Of a DNA stretch of 64,000 nt, positions 63,865-64,000 are shown piece by piece. Location: the NCBI RefSeq assembly GCF_900240995.1, contig NZ_LT965953.1, positions 1,396,376-1,460,375 of the forward strand, in the 5' to 3' direction. The stretch comes from Bacillus sp. Marseille-P3661 (GTDB taxonomy: Bacteria > Bacillota > Bacilli > Bacillales > Bacillaceae_J). Each line of letters opens with the position of its first letter. Positions within the stretch are counted from its first letter, which is position 1. The notes under the pieces were generated by a model. The model did not search any database. It was not told where the DNA came from and was given only the letters and a program-made list of their open reading frames with translations. Made by a program: the position numbers and the translations under genes.

Positions 63865-64000
63865 AGTTAAATACACAAAACCCTAAGTGCTTTAAATGAG
63901 CAAAAATCACCTATTAATTATTAAATTTTAGGTGATTTTTCATCTTTATAAATACTTTTTATTCGTCAAAGCACTACACTACATTTAAGTCAAAACATTC

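Larger units (their letters stand above)
61787..63990 (+). mobile_element. IS110-family element 2, copy 2
   Basis: This is an inverted copy of 40110-42311. The leader differs only at 62054 and 62065 where I compared it, and the 3' tail and hairpin (63902-63940) are the same. Both ends are inside the window. Confidence 0.8.

Overview
The window looks like chromosome of a low-GC, spore-forming member of the Bacillaceae. The evidence is AT-rich DNA with GGAGG-type ribosome sites and GTG/TTG starts, a ComK-family protein, a Spo0E-like peptide, DUF2187, DUF3231, DUF3888 and CBO0543 proteins, a bkdB fragment and an Mhq-type quinone-stress operon. I cannot name the genus. No rRNA, tRNA or CRISPR array was seen.

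1-12 kb is accessory and defence-like. It has an operon of a HIT hydrolase, a two-part PDDEXK nuclease and two unknown genes; a second PDDEXK protein; an ADP-ribosyltransferase-like protein; a second, about 93% identical HIT gene; an XRE regulator and a ComK homologue. These are followed by type I hsdS and a 5'-truncated hsdM with no hsdR in view. 11.5-18.8 kb is a graveyard of mobile and host gene fragments: recombinase-trio remnants, an IS21 istA with a stop codon, an integrase tail, and pieces of bkdB, a spermidine synthase and an MGT glycosyltransferase. It surrounds an intact GH88 glycosidase and an aspartic-protease gene pair.

18.8-25.8 kb holds small membrane proteins and copies of a DUF2187-bearing repeat. 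26.3-31.4 kb is one coherent minus-strand cluster for quinone and electrophile detoxification (DoxX/MhqP, two ring-cleaving dioxygenases, flavin reductase, MhqD-like esterase, DoxX, WrbA-like reductase). It carries palindromic MhqR-type operators, but no mhqR lies in the window. 32-37.8 kb has a protein with a DnaA domain I, an LLM monooxygenase, and secreted or lipid-anchored proteins.

37.9-42.3 kb carries two IS110-family elements. One of them recurs in inverted orientation at 61.8-64.0 kb with identical protein and only two substitutions seen in its non-coding leader. 42.8-57.6 kb mixes an alpha/beta hydrolase, SRPBCC and MerR/TipAS regulators, an AbrB-Doc toxin-antitoxin pair, c-di-GMP enzymes beside a Spo0E-like gene, a DUF3231 protein and a beta-lactamase-type serine hydrolase. 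57.8-60.6 kb is a DnaD/DnaB-helicase replication module of plasmid, phage or ICE type.

The strongest non-gene signal is the density of interspersed palindromic repeats. There are at least four families, including a repeat of about 245 bp, present three times, that folds into three hairpins ending in a terminator-like stem. Many intergenic regions are repeat-driven, and duplications and truncated genes are frequent.
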